Below, in pieces: positions 1 through 7,674 of a DNA stretch of 64,000 bases. The DNA lies in the NCBI RefSeq assembly GCF_007995015.1, contig NZ_VORB01000004.1:124001-188000 (forward strand), read 5' to 3'. The translations under genes and the position numbers were made by a program. How positions within the stretch are numbered: the stretch's first letter is position 1; each line of letters starts with the position of its first letter. Below the pieces are notes generated by a model that saw only the letters and a program-made list of their open reading frames with translations, was not told where the DNA came from and did not search any database. Origin of the DNA: Luteibaculum oceani. Lineage in GTDB: Bacteria; Bacteroidota; Bacteroidia; Flavobacteriales_D; Luteibaculaceae.

Positions 1-82
1 TTATGCTATAAATTCTTTTGGAAAGATTTCTTGCCAAATTCCAGACTTCAAGTTTTTCAAAAGGGTAGCTGTGACCTTCCAT
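1..82 (-). CDS. four-helix-bundle (23S IVS-type) protein, N-terminal part, runs off the left edge
   Basis: Reading the minus strand from an ATG at 82-80 gives about 27 residues beginning MEGHSYPFEKLEVWNLA. The segment FEKLEVW is shared with the complete four-helix-bundle gene at 2498-2878, which has GFEKLEVWQ at the same place. This is the N-terminus of the family often called 23S rRNA intervening-sequence (S23) proteins; their cellular role is not settled. The rest of the gene lies outside the window. A short tandem repeat (ctcaactcaaca type, 103-131) precedes it, as with the other family members here. Confidence 0.75.
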   Translation of the reverse strand, partial: MEGHSYPFEKLEVWNLARNLSKRIYSI

Positions 83-445
83 TAATTACATTATCAGCGC
101 ACCTCAACTCAACAAATCCTCAACTCAACATGAAACACCCCGCCTTTGGCGTGGATACAGCTTCGCCTCCTCAGTCACATGTGATGCACGGCTAAGCAAG
201 CTTTTAGAATAATGAGTACTTTTTTTACTCAAGTGTATTCCTGGGTACGAATATGTGAAATTTTGTAAAGTGGACAAGGGGTTTGGGCGGATTTGTTTTT
301 TGGTTCGTCGATTATTTAGTTCGTAGGTGGTAGGTCGTAGCTGGTAGTTCGTAGTAAATAGCTCGTAGGTCGTAGGTGGTAGCTGGTAGGTATTAGCTGG
401 TAGGTCGTAGCTAGTAGCTAAACAGACCGATTACGGCAATTGACA
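83..445. repeat. intergenic region with minisatellites, a hairpin and a block shared with 6068-6150
   Basis: No gene is seen. Positions 103-131 hold two copies of a ctcaactcaaca-like unit. Positions 137-154 form a small hairpin (CCCGCC, ttt, GGCGTGG). Positions 153-245 resemble 6068-6150: both carry an acagcttcgcc/cctcagtc segment and then a GAG...CTC hairpin around a T-run. Positions 300-420 are a degenerate tandem repeat built on ggtagctggtaggtcgtag, similar to a short stretch at 6315-6340. Confidence 0.6.
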
Positions 446-622
446 TCAACTGGTTTTTATAGATTTTATCAATCCATTTAGCATTTTAGCTATTTCAATT
501 GCCTCCTGCTCAAGCTGATTTACCTTCTCAGCTGAAATCCAGTTTAATTTTTGTAATACCGTCAATAGTGTTACGGTTTCATATAAAGAACCTCTTGAGA
601 TATATAAAAAGTGAATAAACTC
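446..622 (-). pseudogene. C-terminal remnant of a four-helix-bundle (23S IVS-type) gene
   Basis: An open frame on the minus strand from 622 to a TGA at 448-446 encodes about 58 residues starting EFIHFLYISRGSLYET and ending in a helical tail. This resembles the second half of four-helix-bundle proteins of the S23 family (compare FFQIAFSSLMEVLNQL in the gene at 2498-2878). There is no start codon. An in-frame stop lies directly upstream (623-625), where composite repeat DNA begins. The simplest reading is a gene whose 5' half was lost when the adjacent repeat was inserted or rearranged. Confidence 0.65.
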
Positions 623-629
623 TTATTTC

Positions 630-865
630 TTATTCATTTTTCATTTTTTCCATCGATGAAAAAACGAAACAAAAAAATCTAGGGCTGCACCTCCCTCGCT
701 TATTCATCTTCAGAAATCCTAAGAAAGCCCTAAAAGGATTTCCTCAAGTCAAGGTCTTGAGTCTTCGACCCTGTCAATCTTTTGGTTTTCTAAGGATTTC
801 TTTTGATTCATTGCGCTCATGAGCTGATGCCCAACGTGCTCCGAAGAATGGAAATCGGAAAGGCG
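630..865. repeat. stem-loop repeat, copy A
   Basis: This copy shares with 6560-7910 a left block (T-rich, then gaaaaaacgaaacaaaaaaa and tctagg) and a central imperfect palindrome. The outer arms are 712-727 and 786-801 (agaaatccTaagaaag against ttttctaaggatttct). The middle arms pair ccTAAAAGGATT with AATCTTTTGG. The inner arms are ctcaag and cttgag. The loop holds gtcttcgaccctgtc, which is also present in copies C and D. No protein-coding signal is visible. Confidence 0.7.
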
Positions 866-1092
866 AATTTATTTTTCACTAAAAAGTACAAAGAGGTGCT
901 CCGAGTTTATTTTGAATTAGGGATGAGGAGATCAATGATGAAGCAATGAAGGACGGAATTTTTCTTTTCATCTATTTATCAATTCATCCTTTCATCAATT
1001 CATCTATTCATCAATTCATCTATTCATCTCGTTTAAAAAGTGTTTCAAGATCCACCCTAGATAAACACTAAACCAGTGAAGTTAGCTTGTGG
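866..1092. repeat. intergenic tail with a catc-type minisatellite
   Basis: No gene is seen. Positions 965-1030 are a degenerate tandem repeat of catctattcatcaattcatc units. This lies downstream of the cysN stop codon on the minus strand, and no clear terminator hairpin was found. Confidence 0.5.
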
Positions 1093-2361
1093 TTAACGGA
1101 TCATCCCCGCCGCTACTGTAGCATTACTACCCTCTTCTACTATAATGAAAGAGCCTGTATTTCGGTTTTTACTATACGGGTCGGCAGCGATGGGTTTGGC
1201 GAGGCGTAAGTTTACACGGCCAATTCCATTCTTTTCCAGCTTGCTACTTTCTTCGTTTACGTGGAAGGTGTTTACGTCAATTTCATGAACCAGACGCTTT
1301 ACCTTGCACATCACTTCGTTTCCGTTGTACATGAGGGTGTATTTCTTAGCTGGATTCATAGGACTATCTCCCATCCAACACAACATGGCATCTACATCTT
1401 GTATGCTCTCTGGCGTATTTTCTACCTTGGCTATAACATCTCCCCTGCCTATATCTATGTCGTCTTCTAATTCTATCGCAACCGACTGACCTGCAAATGC
1501 TTCTTCTACCTCCTGATCTAACAAGTGGATTTTTGCCACTATTGATTCCATTCCCGATGGTAACACTTTTACCTCATCTCCTTTTCGGATTACCCCACCA
1601 GCTATCCTTCCAGCATAACCACGGAAATCGTGATATTCGGTCTTGTGTGGTCGGATTACCGTTTGAACAGGAAGTCGGAAATCCCTTAAATTTTGATAAT
1701 TACTTACCGGCAAACTCTCTAAGGTATGCAAGAGCGTAGAGCCTTGATACCAGGTCATATTCTCTCCCCTTTCGACTACATTGTCTCCAACTAATGCTGA
1801 TATGGGTATAAAGCGGATATCTTGTATGGTCAGTTTGGATTCTAGCTCCTTAAATTGAGCAATAATGTTTTCATAAGCTTCCTCCTTATAATCCACAAGA
1901 TCCATCTTGTTTACACAAACAATAAGGTGAGGAATATTCAACAAAGAGGCTATAAAGGTGTGTCTTTTGGTTTGCTCCACTACCCCATTTCTAGCGTCGA
2001 TTAATATTATTGCCGCATTGGCTGTACTGGCTCCTGTAACCATATTACGGGTATACTGGATATGCCCAGGCGTATCGGCAATGATAAACTTGCGCTTAGG
2101 GGTGGAGAAATAACGGTAAGCAACGTCTATAGTAATTCCTTGCTCACGTTCATCTTTTAACCCGTCGGTTAACAAAGAAAGATCAATATGCTCCAAGCCT
2201 TTCTTCTTCGAGGTATTTTCTATAGAATCTAATTGATCCTGGAAGATGGATTTAGAATCGAATAGTAATCTACCGATTAGGGTTGATTTTCCGTCGTCGA
2301 CGGAGCCGGCGGTGGAAAAGCGAAGGAGATCGCGGTTTAGGTATGTGTTTACTTGTGACAT
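1093..2361 (-). CDS. cysN: sulfate adenylyltransferase, GTPase subunit
   Basis: CysN is the regulatory GTPase of ATP sulfurylase. It couples GTP hydrolysis to the formation of APS from ATP and sulfate by CysD. The 422 residues show the EF-Tu-like G domain: P-loop GSVDDGKST (19-27), DTPGH (96-100) and NKMD (151-154), followed by beta-barrel domains. The length fits a stand-alone CysN with no fused APS kinase. An ATG start sits at 2361. The partner cysD lies upstream on the same strand, but a four-helix-bundle gene and tandem repeats now separate the two, so co-transcription would have to cross about 760 bp. Cytoplasmic. Confidence 0.95.
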   Translation of the reverse strand: MSQVNTYLNRDLLRFSTAGSVDDGKSTLIGRLLFDSKSIFQDQLDSIENTSKKKGLEHIDLSLLTDGLKDEREQGITIDVAYRYFSTPKRKFIIADTPGHIQYTRNMVTGASTANAAIILIDARNGVVEQTKRHTFIASLLNIPHLIVCVNKMDLVDYKEEAYENIIAQFKELESKLTIQDIRFIPISALVGDNVVERGENMTWYQGSTLLHTLESLPVSNYQNLRDFRLPVQTVIRPHKTEYHDFRGYAGRIAGGVIRKGDEVKVLPSGMESIVAKIHLLDQEVEEAFAGQSVAIELEDDIDIGRGDVIAKVENTPESIQDVDAMLCWMGDSPMNPAKKYTLMYNGNEVMCKVKRLVHEIDVNTFHVNEESSKLEKNGIGRVNLRLAKPIAADPYSKNRNTGSFIIVEEGSNATVAAGMIR

Positions 2362-2375
2362 TTTAAATATTGTTT

Positions 2376-2466
2376 AGTGCTGATGATTGGTTGACGAATT
2401 GAGGGATTGACGAATTGAGGGATTGATGAATTGACGAATTGAGGAATTGACGAATTGAGGAATTGA
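2376..2466. repeat. minisatellite, ttgacgaattgagg units
   Basis: About six degenerate units of ttgacgaattgagg lie between cysN and the four-helix-bundle gene. The reverse complement of the core (caattcgtcag) recurs on the other side of that gene at 2985-3020, so the gene is bracketed by short inverted tandem repeats. Confidence 0.7.
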
Positions 2467-2497
2467 GTATGCTACGTTTTGATGCATTTCGGTATTC

Positions 2498-2878
2498 CTA
2501 CGATTTACTTTTGGCATAGCGATGTAAGGCATTTAATTTATTGGCTATTTCGTCAATAGTTGTTCTAATCTCGTACAATCTTTCGCCCTCTATATATTTT
2601 AATTTACTTGCTATTATTAATTGATTGAGAACTTCCATTAAACTAGAAAAGGCTATTTGAAAGAATCTAGCTTTATCTTTCCCCTCTCTACCATTTCCTT
2701 CAGCGATATTTGAAGAAATACTTACTGCAGCTCTTCGCAATTGTGAAACAAGTCCAAATTTCTCCGCATCTGGAAAGCTCCCTGTGACAGTATATATTTC
2801 AGTTACCAATTGAATACTTATCTGCCAAACTTCGAGTTTTTCAAATCCATACTCGTATACTTTTTTGTTGTTACTCAC
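2498..2878 (-). CDS. four-helix-bundle protein of the 23S IVS (S23) family
   Basis: The 126-residue product has the family signature: FEKLEVWQ near the N-terminus, then FPDAEKFGLVSQLRRAAVS and SNIAEGNGR around residues 35-65, then helices 3 and 4. Related proteins are encoded inside 23S rRNA intervening sequences in some bacteria, and the diversity-generating-retroelement protein Avd shares the fold. A cellular function is not established. The likely start is a GTG at 2878. The gene sits between cysN and cysD and is flanked by short tandem repeats whose cores are inverted relative to each other, suggesting insertion into a former cysDN operon. Confidence 0.85.
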   Translation of the reverse strand: MSNNKKVYEYGFEKLEVWQISIQLVTEIYTVTGSFPDAEKFGLVSQLRRAAVSISSNIAEGNGREGKDKARFFQIAFSSLMEVLNQLIIASKLKYIEGERLYEIRTTIDEIANKLNALHRYAKSKS

Positions 2879-2984
2879 TTGTCGATTTTACTATTCAAAG
2901 ACCCGTCAGTTTTTCAACCTCAAAAAAGCTTTACCCAAGGCTTGCATCCAAAACTCCGAAGTTTCACCGCGTAAAATTAACATC

Positions 2985-3118
2985 TCGCAATTCGTCAGTT
3001 TATCAGTTAGTCAATTCGTCAGCTTTCAAAACAGTCTACCAGTAAACCCAAAAATCTGTAAACGCATCGCTTGGACAAACCAATTCGCCAATCAGCCAAT
3101 TCGCTAATTAGCCACTTC
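2985..3118. repeat. minisatellite upstream of the four-helix-bundle gene
   Basis: Degenerate repeats of caattcgtcagtttatcag and caattcgccaatcagc fill the stretch between the four-helix-bundle gene and the cysD stop codon. The first type is the inverted complement of the 2376-2466 array. Confidence 0.6.
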
Positions 3119-3119
3119 G

Positions 3120-4019
3120 CTAGAAGTACCCTTCCTTCTTACGCTCTTCCATTGCGGCTTCGGAGCGTTTGTCGTCGGCGCGGCCGCCGCGTTCGGTTTG
3201 GCGGACTGCAGCTACTTCGGCTACGATTTTTTCGAGGGTATCGGCGTCGGATTCTACCGCTCCAGTAATGGTTAGATCACCCAAGGTGCGGAATCGGATT
3301 TTTTTATTTTCTACCTTCTCCCCTTCGCGCAAGGTTAGATATTCGGAATGTGCTAAAAACACCCCGTTTCGGTTCACTACATCGCGGTTGTGCGCAAAAT
3401 ACAAGCTTGGTAATTCTATATTCTCCAGTAGGATGTATTGCCAGATATCCATTTCCGTCCAGTTGGAAATTGGAAATACTCTAAAATGCTCCCCTACTGC
3501 TTTTTTACCGTTGTATATGTGCCAAAGCTCTGGTCGTTGGTTTTTTGGATCCCACTGACCAAACTCGTCGCGATGTGAGAAAAAACGTTCCTTGGCCCTT
3601 GCCTTTTCTTCGTCTCTTCTCCCCCCTCCCATACAGGCGTCGAATTGATTGCCTTCTATGGTTTCTAAAAGAGTTACAGATTGTGCTCTATTTCGGGATG
3701 CGTTAATTCCAGTTTCCTCGGAAACGGAACCGCTTTTGATACTCTCCTCAACGGATCCTACAATAAGATTAGCGGATAATTTCTCAACCAACTTATCTCT
3801 AAACTTCAGGGTTTCTGGGAAATTATGCCCCGTATCTATATGTACCAATGGAAAAGATAGATTCATTGGATACAAGGCTTTGTACGCCAAATGTGTTAGT
3901 ACGATACTGTCTTTTCCACCTGAAAATAGAATACAAGGGTTATCGAATTGAGCGAAGGTTTCTCGGATTACTTGAACTGCTTCGGCTTCTAGTTCGCGGA
4001 GGTGATTGTATTTGTACAT
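3120..4019 (-). CDS. cysD: sulfate adenylyltransferase, catalytic subunit
   Basis: CysD adenylates sulfate to APS with energy supplied through CysN. The 299-residue protein has the PP-loop SGGKDS (33-38) of the PAPS-reductase/ATP-sulfurylase fold, a central GGGRRDEEKARAKER segment and the C-terminal RxxERGGR region typical of CysD. An ATG start sits at 4019. Length and motifs are normal, so it is probably functional. Its downstream partner on this strand is cysN; upstream comes the DUF2061-CysC gene, beyond an oppositely oriented four-helix-bundle gene. Confidence 0.95.
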   Translation of the reverse strand: MYKYNHLRELEAEAVQVIRETFAQFDNPCILFSGGKDSIVLTHLAYKALYPMNLSFPLVHIDTGHNFPETLKFRDKLVEKLSANLIVGSVEESIKSGSVSEETGINASRNRAQSVTLLETIEGNQFDACMGGGRRDEEKARAKERFFSHRDEFGQWDPKNQRPELWHIYNGKKAVGEHFRVFPISNWTEMDIWQYILLENIELPSLYFAHNRDVVNRNGVFLAHSEYLTLREGEKVENKKIRFRTLGDLTITGAVESDADTLEKIVAEVAAVRQTERGGRADDKRSEAAMEERKKEGYF

Positions 4020-4021
4020 TT

Positions 4022-4112
4022 TTTGAGGTTTAGTGGTCAGTGGTTAGTGGTCAGTGGTTAGTAGTTAGTGGTTGAGTGGTTAGTGGTTAGTGGTTGAGTG
4101 GTTTGGTGATAA
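4022..4112. repeat. minisatellite, agtggttagtggtc units
   Basis: A string of degenerate 7-bp-based units (ttagtggtcagtgg, ttagtggttgagtgg) lies directly upstream of cysD. The same word recurs on the far side of the next gene (4515-4570), so these repeats bracket the plus-strand four-helix-bundle gene. Confidence 0.7.
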
Positions 4113-4161
4113 TTAGCATTTAGTTGTAGACGACTTATGCAAATTTTTAATATTTTAAAAT

Positions 4162-4527
4162 ATGAGTTCCCACAAAAACTTACGGGTTTACCAAGAATCC
4201 ATGGATTACGTAACCAAGATTTACGAGATAACTAAAACTTATCCTAACTCAGAGCTGTTCGGATTAACCAGCCAAACTAGGCGTGCCTGTGTCTCTATTC
4301 CACTGAATATTTCCGAAGGAGCAAGTCGAGGATCCACTAAAGATTTTTGCCGGTTTCTACGATATTCTCTTAGTTCTACGTCCGAAATAGATACTGCCCT
4401 AACCATTGCTAAAAACATCGAACTCATAGACGAGAAGCAATTAAATGAATTGATAATTGATCTGGTTTCATTACGAAAGAAGCTCATGGCCTTAATTAAT
4501 AGTCTTGAGAAAAAGTTGAGTGGTTAG
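4162..4527 (+). CDS. four-helix-bundle protein of the 23S IVS (S23) family
   Basis: The 121-residue product carries the family core YPNSELFGLTSQTRRACVSI and the motif LNISEGASRGS (about 30-60), then a long helical second half. It is only a distant paralog of the gene at 2498-2878. It is the one gene on the plus strand inside the minus-strand cys cluster. It is flanked on both sides by agtggttag-type minisatellites; the right-hand array overlaps its last codons. ATG start. Function unknown; a recent insertion is inferred from position and orientation. Confidence 0.85.
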   Translation: MSSHKNLRVYQESMDYVTKIYEITKTYPNSELFGLTSQTRRACVSIPLNISEGASRGSTKDFCRFLRYSLSSTSEIDTALTIAKNIELIDEKQLNELIIDLVSLRKKLMALINSLEKKLSG

Positions 4528-4645
4528 TTGTCAGTAGTTAGTAGTTAGTGGTTAGTAGTTAGTAGTTGGGTGTTATGGGATTATAACCATTGACCATTAA
4601 CCATTGACTATTGACCATTAACTATTGACCATTAACACCAACAAT
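4515..4645. repeat. minisatellite, agtagttagtggttag and attgaccattaacc units
   Basis: Two adjacent degenerate arrays: agtagttag-type units (4515-4570) that begin within the 3' end of the four-helix-bundle gene, and accattgaccattaacc-type units (4585-4645) with roughly the reverse-complement composition. No coding signal. Confidence 0.65.
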
Positions 4646-4659
4646 TCAACATTCAAATC

Positions 4660-5511
4660 CTAACCTTCCTCCGATAGCGCAATCTCTCTCCTAACCACCT
4701 CCAGTATTTCCTCCACACTTTGGTCTATGGATTTACCTTCGGTGTTGATATGAAGTTCTGGATTTTGGGGTCTTTCGAAGGGGGAGTCTATTCCGGTGAA
4801 GTTTTTTAACTCACCTGATCGAGCTTTTTTGTAAAGGCCTTTTACATCTCTTTGCTCACACACTTCTAATGGTGTATCCACAAAGATTTCGAAAAATCTG
4901 TCGTCCCCTACTATTTCGCGAGCCATTTGTCTATCCGCCTCGAAAGGGGAAATGAAACTGCACAACACCACAATTCCGGAGTCGGCAAACAATTTTGCAA
5001 TTTCCGATACCCGACGAATATTTTCTTTTCTACCTGCATCGGTAAAATCCAGGTCTTTATTTATTCCCAAACGGGTATTGTCTCCGTCCAACGCAAAGGT
5101 ATGCACCTTTAGTTCGTACAATTTTTCCTCCAAAGAATTGGCTATGGTAGACTTACCCGATCCACTCAAACCGCAAAACCAAAGTACCATAGACTTGTGC
5201 TTTTTATGGACCTGTCTTTTTTCTTCGTCTATTTTAAATGGGTGGCGAATTACGTTGTCTACCATGGTTTGAAATCTTCTTTTCTTAACTCCAAAATTAG
5301 TTCGGTACCAAATCCTTTCGTGAAAAAAATAGAGAATGATTTTGGTAAAAACTTCGAGGCCACCAATTTTCACTCCCGACATGGGGTTTCCGGTAACTAT
5401 CCATCCTAAAACCATAGTATCTATGGTTCCCACCACACGCCATGAAATGGTCTTGGCTATATGTCGTTTTAAGGACGGATCCTTTTTGAACTTTACAAAT
5501 AAATCGATCAT
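4660..5511 (-). CDS. cysC: DUF2061 domain fused to adenylyl-sulfate kinase
   Basis: The C-terminal two thirds is APS kinase, which phosphorylates APS to PAPS: Walker A GLSGSGKST (114-122), DGDNTR (142-147), and the FISPF segment whose Ser188 aligns with the active-site serine. Residues 13-75 form a DUF2061 domain (start RHIAKTISWRVVGTIDT, end FFHERIWYR), a small predicted two-helix membrane domain often found beside sulfate-assimilation genes. The fusion would tether PAPS synthesis to the inner membrane (inference). The start ATG overlaps the upstream regulator's stop codon as ATGA, so translation of the two is coupled. Confidence 0.92.
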   Translation of the reverse strand: MIDLFVKFKKDPSLKRHIAKTISWRVVGTIDTMVLGWIVTGNPMSGVKIGGLEVFTKIILYFFHERIWYRTNFGVKKRRFQTMVDNVIRHPFKIDEEKRQVHKKHKSMVLWFCGLSGSGKSTIANSLEEKLYELKVHTFALDGDNTRLGINKDLDFTDAGRKENIRRVSEIAKLFADSGIVVLCSFISPFEADRQMAREIVGDDRFFEIFVDTPLEVCEQRDVKGLYKKARSGELKNFTGIDSPFERPQNPELHINTEGKSIDQSVEEILEVVRREIALSEEG

Positions 5512-6035
5512 TCCTTATGCCAGAGCAATAAGTTAGCTTCACTTTTAAGTATGGGTTGTGCATCGTATATGGATGCATACACCGTGTAGGAAATGGTTTT
5601 ATTAAGCAGATGTTGAGCTGTTTTAATCAACTTCGTGAGTTCGGTCTCTATAACATCTCCAATTACTGCTATTTCCACCTCATCGCAATCAATACCATCT
5701 GCGAGTTTCCCGAGGAGGAATACACTTTCCAATCCGCCCAGCTTACTGGTTACCTTTTCTACCAACACATCTAAACCAACATGTTTGCGCACCAGCTGAT
5801 TAATCTCGTTATACAACGGATGTTGGGTATTTACAGTGTAGAATTTCTTGTTTCCATCGAGCTCTGAGGACAACATTTTGGCCTCTTCCAAACGATTTAA
5901 CTCCTTGCGTATGCCATTAGTACTTTCTTCAAACTCATTCTCGAGGGAGCGCAAGTACGCTTTGTTCCCAGGGTTGAGAAAGAACTTAAGCAGAATTTTA
6001 AGTCGGGTTTTAGAAGTAATAAGTGCCTCGATCAC
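5508..6035 (-). CDS. winged-helix DNA-binding protein with a C-terminal nucleotidyltransferase-like half
   Basis: The N-terminal part (IEALITSKTRLKILLKFF, then YLRSLENEFEESTNGIRKE) reads as an ArsR-like winged helix. The C-terminal half has a beta-alpha pattern (VFLLGKLADGIDCDEVEIA) resembling the degenerate nucleotidyltransferase-like domain seen in Bacteroidota regulators near polysaccharide genes. The open frame extends to a GTG at 6071, but similarity to such regulators suggests starting at the GTG at 6035 (175 residues). It overlaps cysC by four bases (ATGA), so it may regulate the sulfate-activation operon; no operator was identified. Confidence 0.7.
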   Translation of the reverse strand: MIEALITSKTRLKILLKFFLNPGNKAYLRSLENEFEESTNGIRKELNRLEEAKMLSSELDGNKKFYTVNTQHPLYNEINQLVRKHVGLDVLVEKVTSKLGGLESVFLLGKLADGIDCDEVEIAVIGDVIETELTKLIKTAQHLLNKTISYTVYASIYDAQPILKSEANLLLWHKE

Positions 6036-6067
6036 AGCGAGTAAGCAAGAAATCAACTGGTTGTAAG

Positions 6068-6150
6068 GCACAGCTTCGCCACCTCAGTCCCAAGCTGAAT
6101 TATCGGATAAAGGACAAATATGAGTATTTTTTTTGCTCGATTTGTGTAGG
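6068..6150. promoter_or_regulatory. block shared with 153-245, upstream of the sulfate operon
   Basis: On the minus strand this stretch leads into the wHTH-cysC genes. It shares with 153-245 the cacagcttcgcc/cctcagtc segment and a hairpin with GAG and CTC arms around a T-run (6130-6147). On the minus strand catatttg at 6115-6122 differs from the Bacteroidota -7 consensus TAnnTTTG by one base, but no matching -33 box was found. It could be a leader/promoter block or another repeat family. Confidence 0.35.
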
Positions 6151-6175
6151 GCGAGATGATTTTAATTTGGGTTGA

Positions 6176-6345
6176 GGAGGGGATGAGGGGATGAAGGGGT
6201 TAAGAGTTAAGTGTGAAGGGTTAGCGGTTAGTGGTTTAGTAGTCAATGGTTTACGGGTTTATGGGTTTATGGGGTGATGGGGTTATCAGTTGAAGGGGGG
6301 GGGGTAGCAATTAGTTCGTAGCTGGTAGGTGGTAGGAGGTATCGC
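6176..6345. repeat. degenerate G-rich tandem repeats with a G10 tract
   Basis: The stretch contains tggttagcggttag-type and gggtttatgggg-type repeats, a run of ten G at 6295-6304, and the tagctggtaggtggtagg word also found at 300-420. No gene is visible. Homopolymer G tracts of this length are prone to slippage. Confidence 0.55.
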
Positions 6346-6401
6346 CATGTTGTTAACGAAATCTCGCCAAATTCCGGGATTACTGCTACGGGTTTTTCGC
6401 G

Positions 6402-6445
6402 GTTATCGAGTGGTCACGCCATTTGCGTGGGTGTATCGAGATAAC
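6402..6445 (+). repeat. double-stem hairpin element, copy 1
   Basis: Outer stem GTTATC (6402-6407) pairs with GATAAC (6440-6445). The conserved GAGTG and TGTATCGA strands lie between the outer and inner stems. The inner stem is CACGC (6415-6419) with GCGTG (6425-6429). Confidence 0.75.
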
Positions 6446-6565
6446 ATAAGCGAAGTACTCTGCCATACTCCAGAACTGTCATTTCGAACGTAACGGAGTG
6501 AAGAGAGAAATCCCGTAAGAGCAGAACACTGCTCAATCACCATTGTAGGTACTCATCTATTTCTC

Positions 6566-6745
6566 TCATTTTCATTTTTTTCATTGATAAAAAAACGAAA
6601 CAAAAAAATCTAGGCCTAGACATTTCTTTTGTCATAGCTGGACGATAAACATAAGTGCGGCCAGGCGAGCTATCGCTTCCTGGTCTTACTAATGTTTATT
6701 CTACATCTATTTCCTCAGAAATCTATGGCCAAAGGGACGCACGGA
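6566..6745. repeat. stem-loop repeat, copy B (divergent stem)
   Basis: It has the same flanks as copies A, C and D, but the palindrome sequence is different: ATAAACAT...AGT...GGCCAGG pairs with CCTGGTC...ACT...ATGTTTAT (about 6645-6699), capped by GCGA/TCGC. It lacks the gtcttcgacc loop of the other copies and ends near a G9 tract (6754-6762). Confidence 0.7.
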
Positions 6746-6822
6746 CGGTTGTCGGGGGGGGGCTCGCTTTGTGGCTAACGGGATCCCGCTAATTGCGGGA
6801 TGACTGCTACCGGTTTTAAACG

Positions 6823-6869
6823 GTTATCGAGTGCCCAGGCGTAAAAAAGCCTAGGTGTATCGAGATAAC
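6823..6869 (+). repeat. double-stem hairpin element, copy 2
   Basis: Outer stem GTTATC (6823-6828) with GATAAC (6864-6869). Conserved GAGTG (6829-6833) and TGTATCGA (6856-6863). The inner stem is changed to CCAGGC (6835-6840) with GCCTAGG (6849-6855, one bulged A). Confidence 0.75.
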
Positions 6870-6984
6870 ATAAGCGAAGTACTCTGCCATACTCCAGAAC
6901 TGTCATTTCGAACGTAACGAAGTGAAGAGAGAAATCCCGTATGGGAGGTGCATTGCCCAATAATCTTTTTAGGTATCCTTATGT

Positions 6985-7200
6985 TTTTCTCACTTTACTT
7001 TTTTCATTACCAAAAAAGTAAACAAAAAGGCTAGGACTGCCTTTCTTCAGCTTGACTCACTTTTGAAGCATTAAGAAAATCTAAAAGGAACTCCAACAAC
7101 CTCGGTTTGTTGTCTTCGACCATGTCGTTCTTTTGATTTTCTAAATGCTTCTTCAGTTTATCTGCACCTCAGAAAGGATGTCCGCCAAGGACGCACGAAT
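6985..7200. repeat. stem-loop repeat, copy C
   Basis: A TACTTTTTT/AAAAAAGTA hairpin is followed by ctagg and a long palindrome. The left arm at 7065-7091 (gaagcattaagaaaat...) pairs with the right arm at 7127-7151 (gttcttttgattttct...) through about 24 positions. The inner stem is CAACAA/TTGTTG. The loop carries gtcttcgaccatgtc. Compared with copies A and D the paired bases have changed on both sides. Confidence 0.75.
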
Positions 7201-7384
7201 AGTAATCGAAGGGAGGAGTCGAAATGGTTAACGGGATCTCTCCTATCGTCGAGATGACAGGGTTGCTCAAAGGCGGAGGAAGAAGCCAAGCTACAAAGCT
7301 GTCATTTCGAACGGAACGGAGTGTAGAGAGAAATCCCGAATGGGAGGGGCATTGCCCATAAACATTTCTGTAATCTTTAGTTTT

Positions 7385-7600
7385 TCTCACTTTACTTTTT
7401 TCATTACCAAAAAAGTAAACAAAAAGTCTAGGGCTGCAGATCCCTCTCTCATTCATCTTCAGAAATCCTTAGAAAGACCTAAAAGGATTTCCCCAAGCCT
7501 GGGTCTTGTGTCTTCGACCCTGTCAATCTTTTGGTTTTCTATGGATTTCTTTTGATTCATTTCGATCTTGATCTGATGCCCAGAAGGACGCACGAACGAT
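7385..7600. repeat. stem-loop repeat, copy D
   Basis: Arms 7461-7476 and 7535-7550 (agaaatccttagaaag with ttttctatggatttct), middle stem ctaaaaggatt/aatcttttgg, inner CAAG/CTTG, loop gtcttcgaccctgtc. The T-rich hairpin at the left matches copy C (TACTTTTTT type) while the palindrome matches copy A, so copies appear mosaic. Confidence 0.75.
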
Positions 7601-7674
7601 TGGAGGAGGGGTGAATCGCGGTGTTGTGTACGGGATCCTGCCTAATACGGGATGACAGCTGCGGGTTTAATACG

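Noticed and set aside
2376-4645. CRISPR array candidates in the short regular repeats around the cys genes.
   Set aside because: Units are 7-20 bp, directly adjacent without unique spacers, and no cas genes are near.
5297-5578. 93-codon minus-strand frame across the cysC start.
   Set aside because: It overlaps the well-supported cysC and regulator frames and has no family motif.
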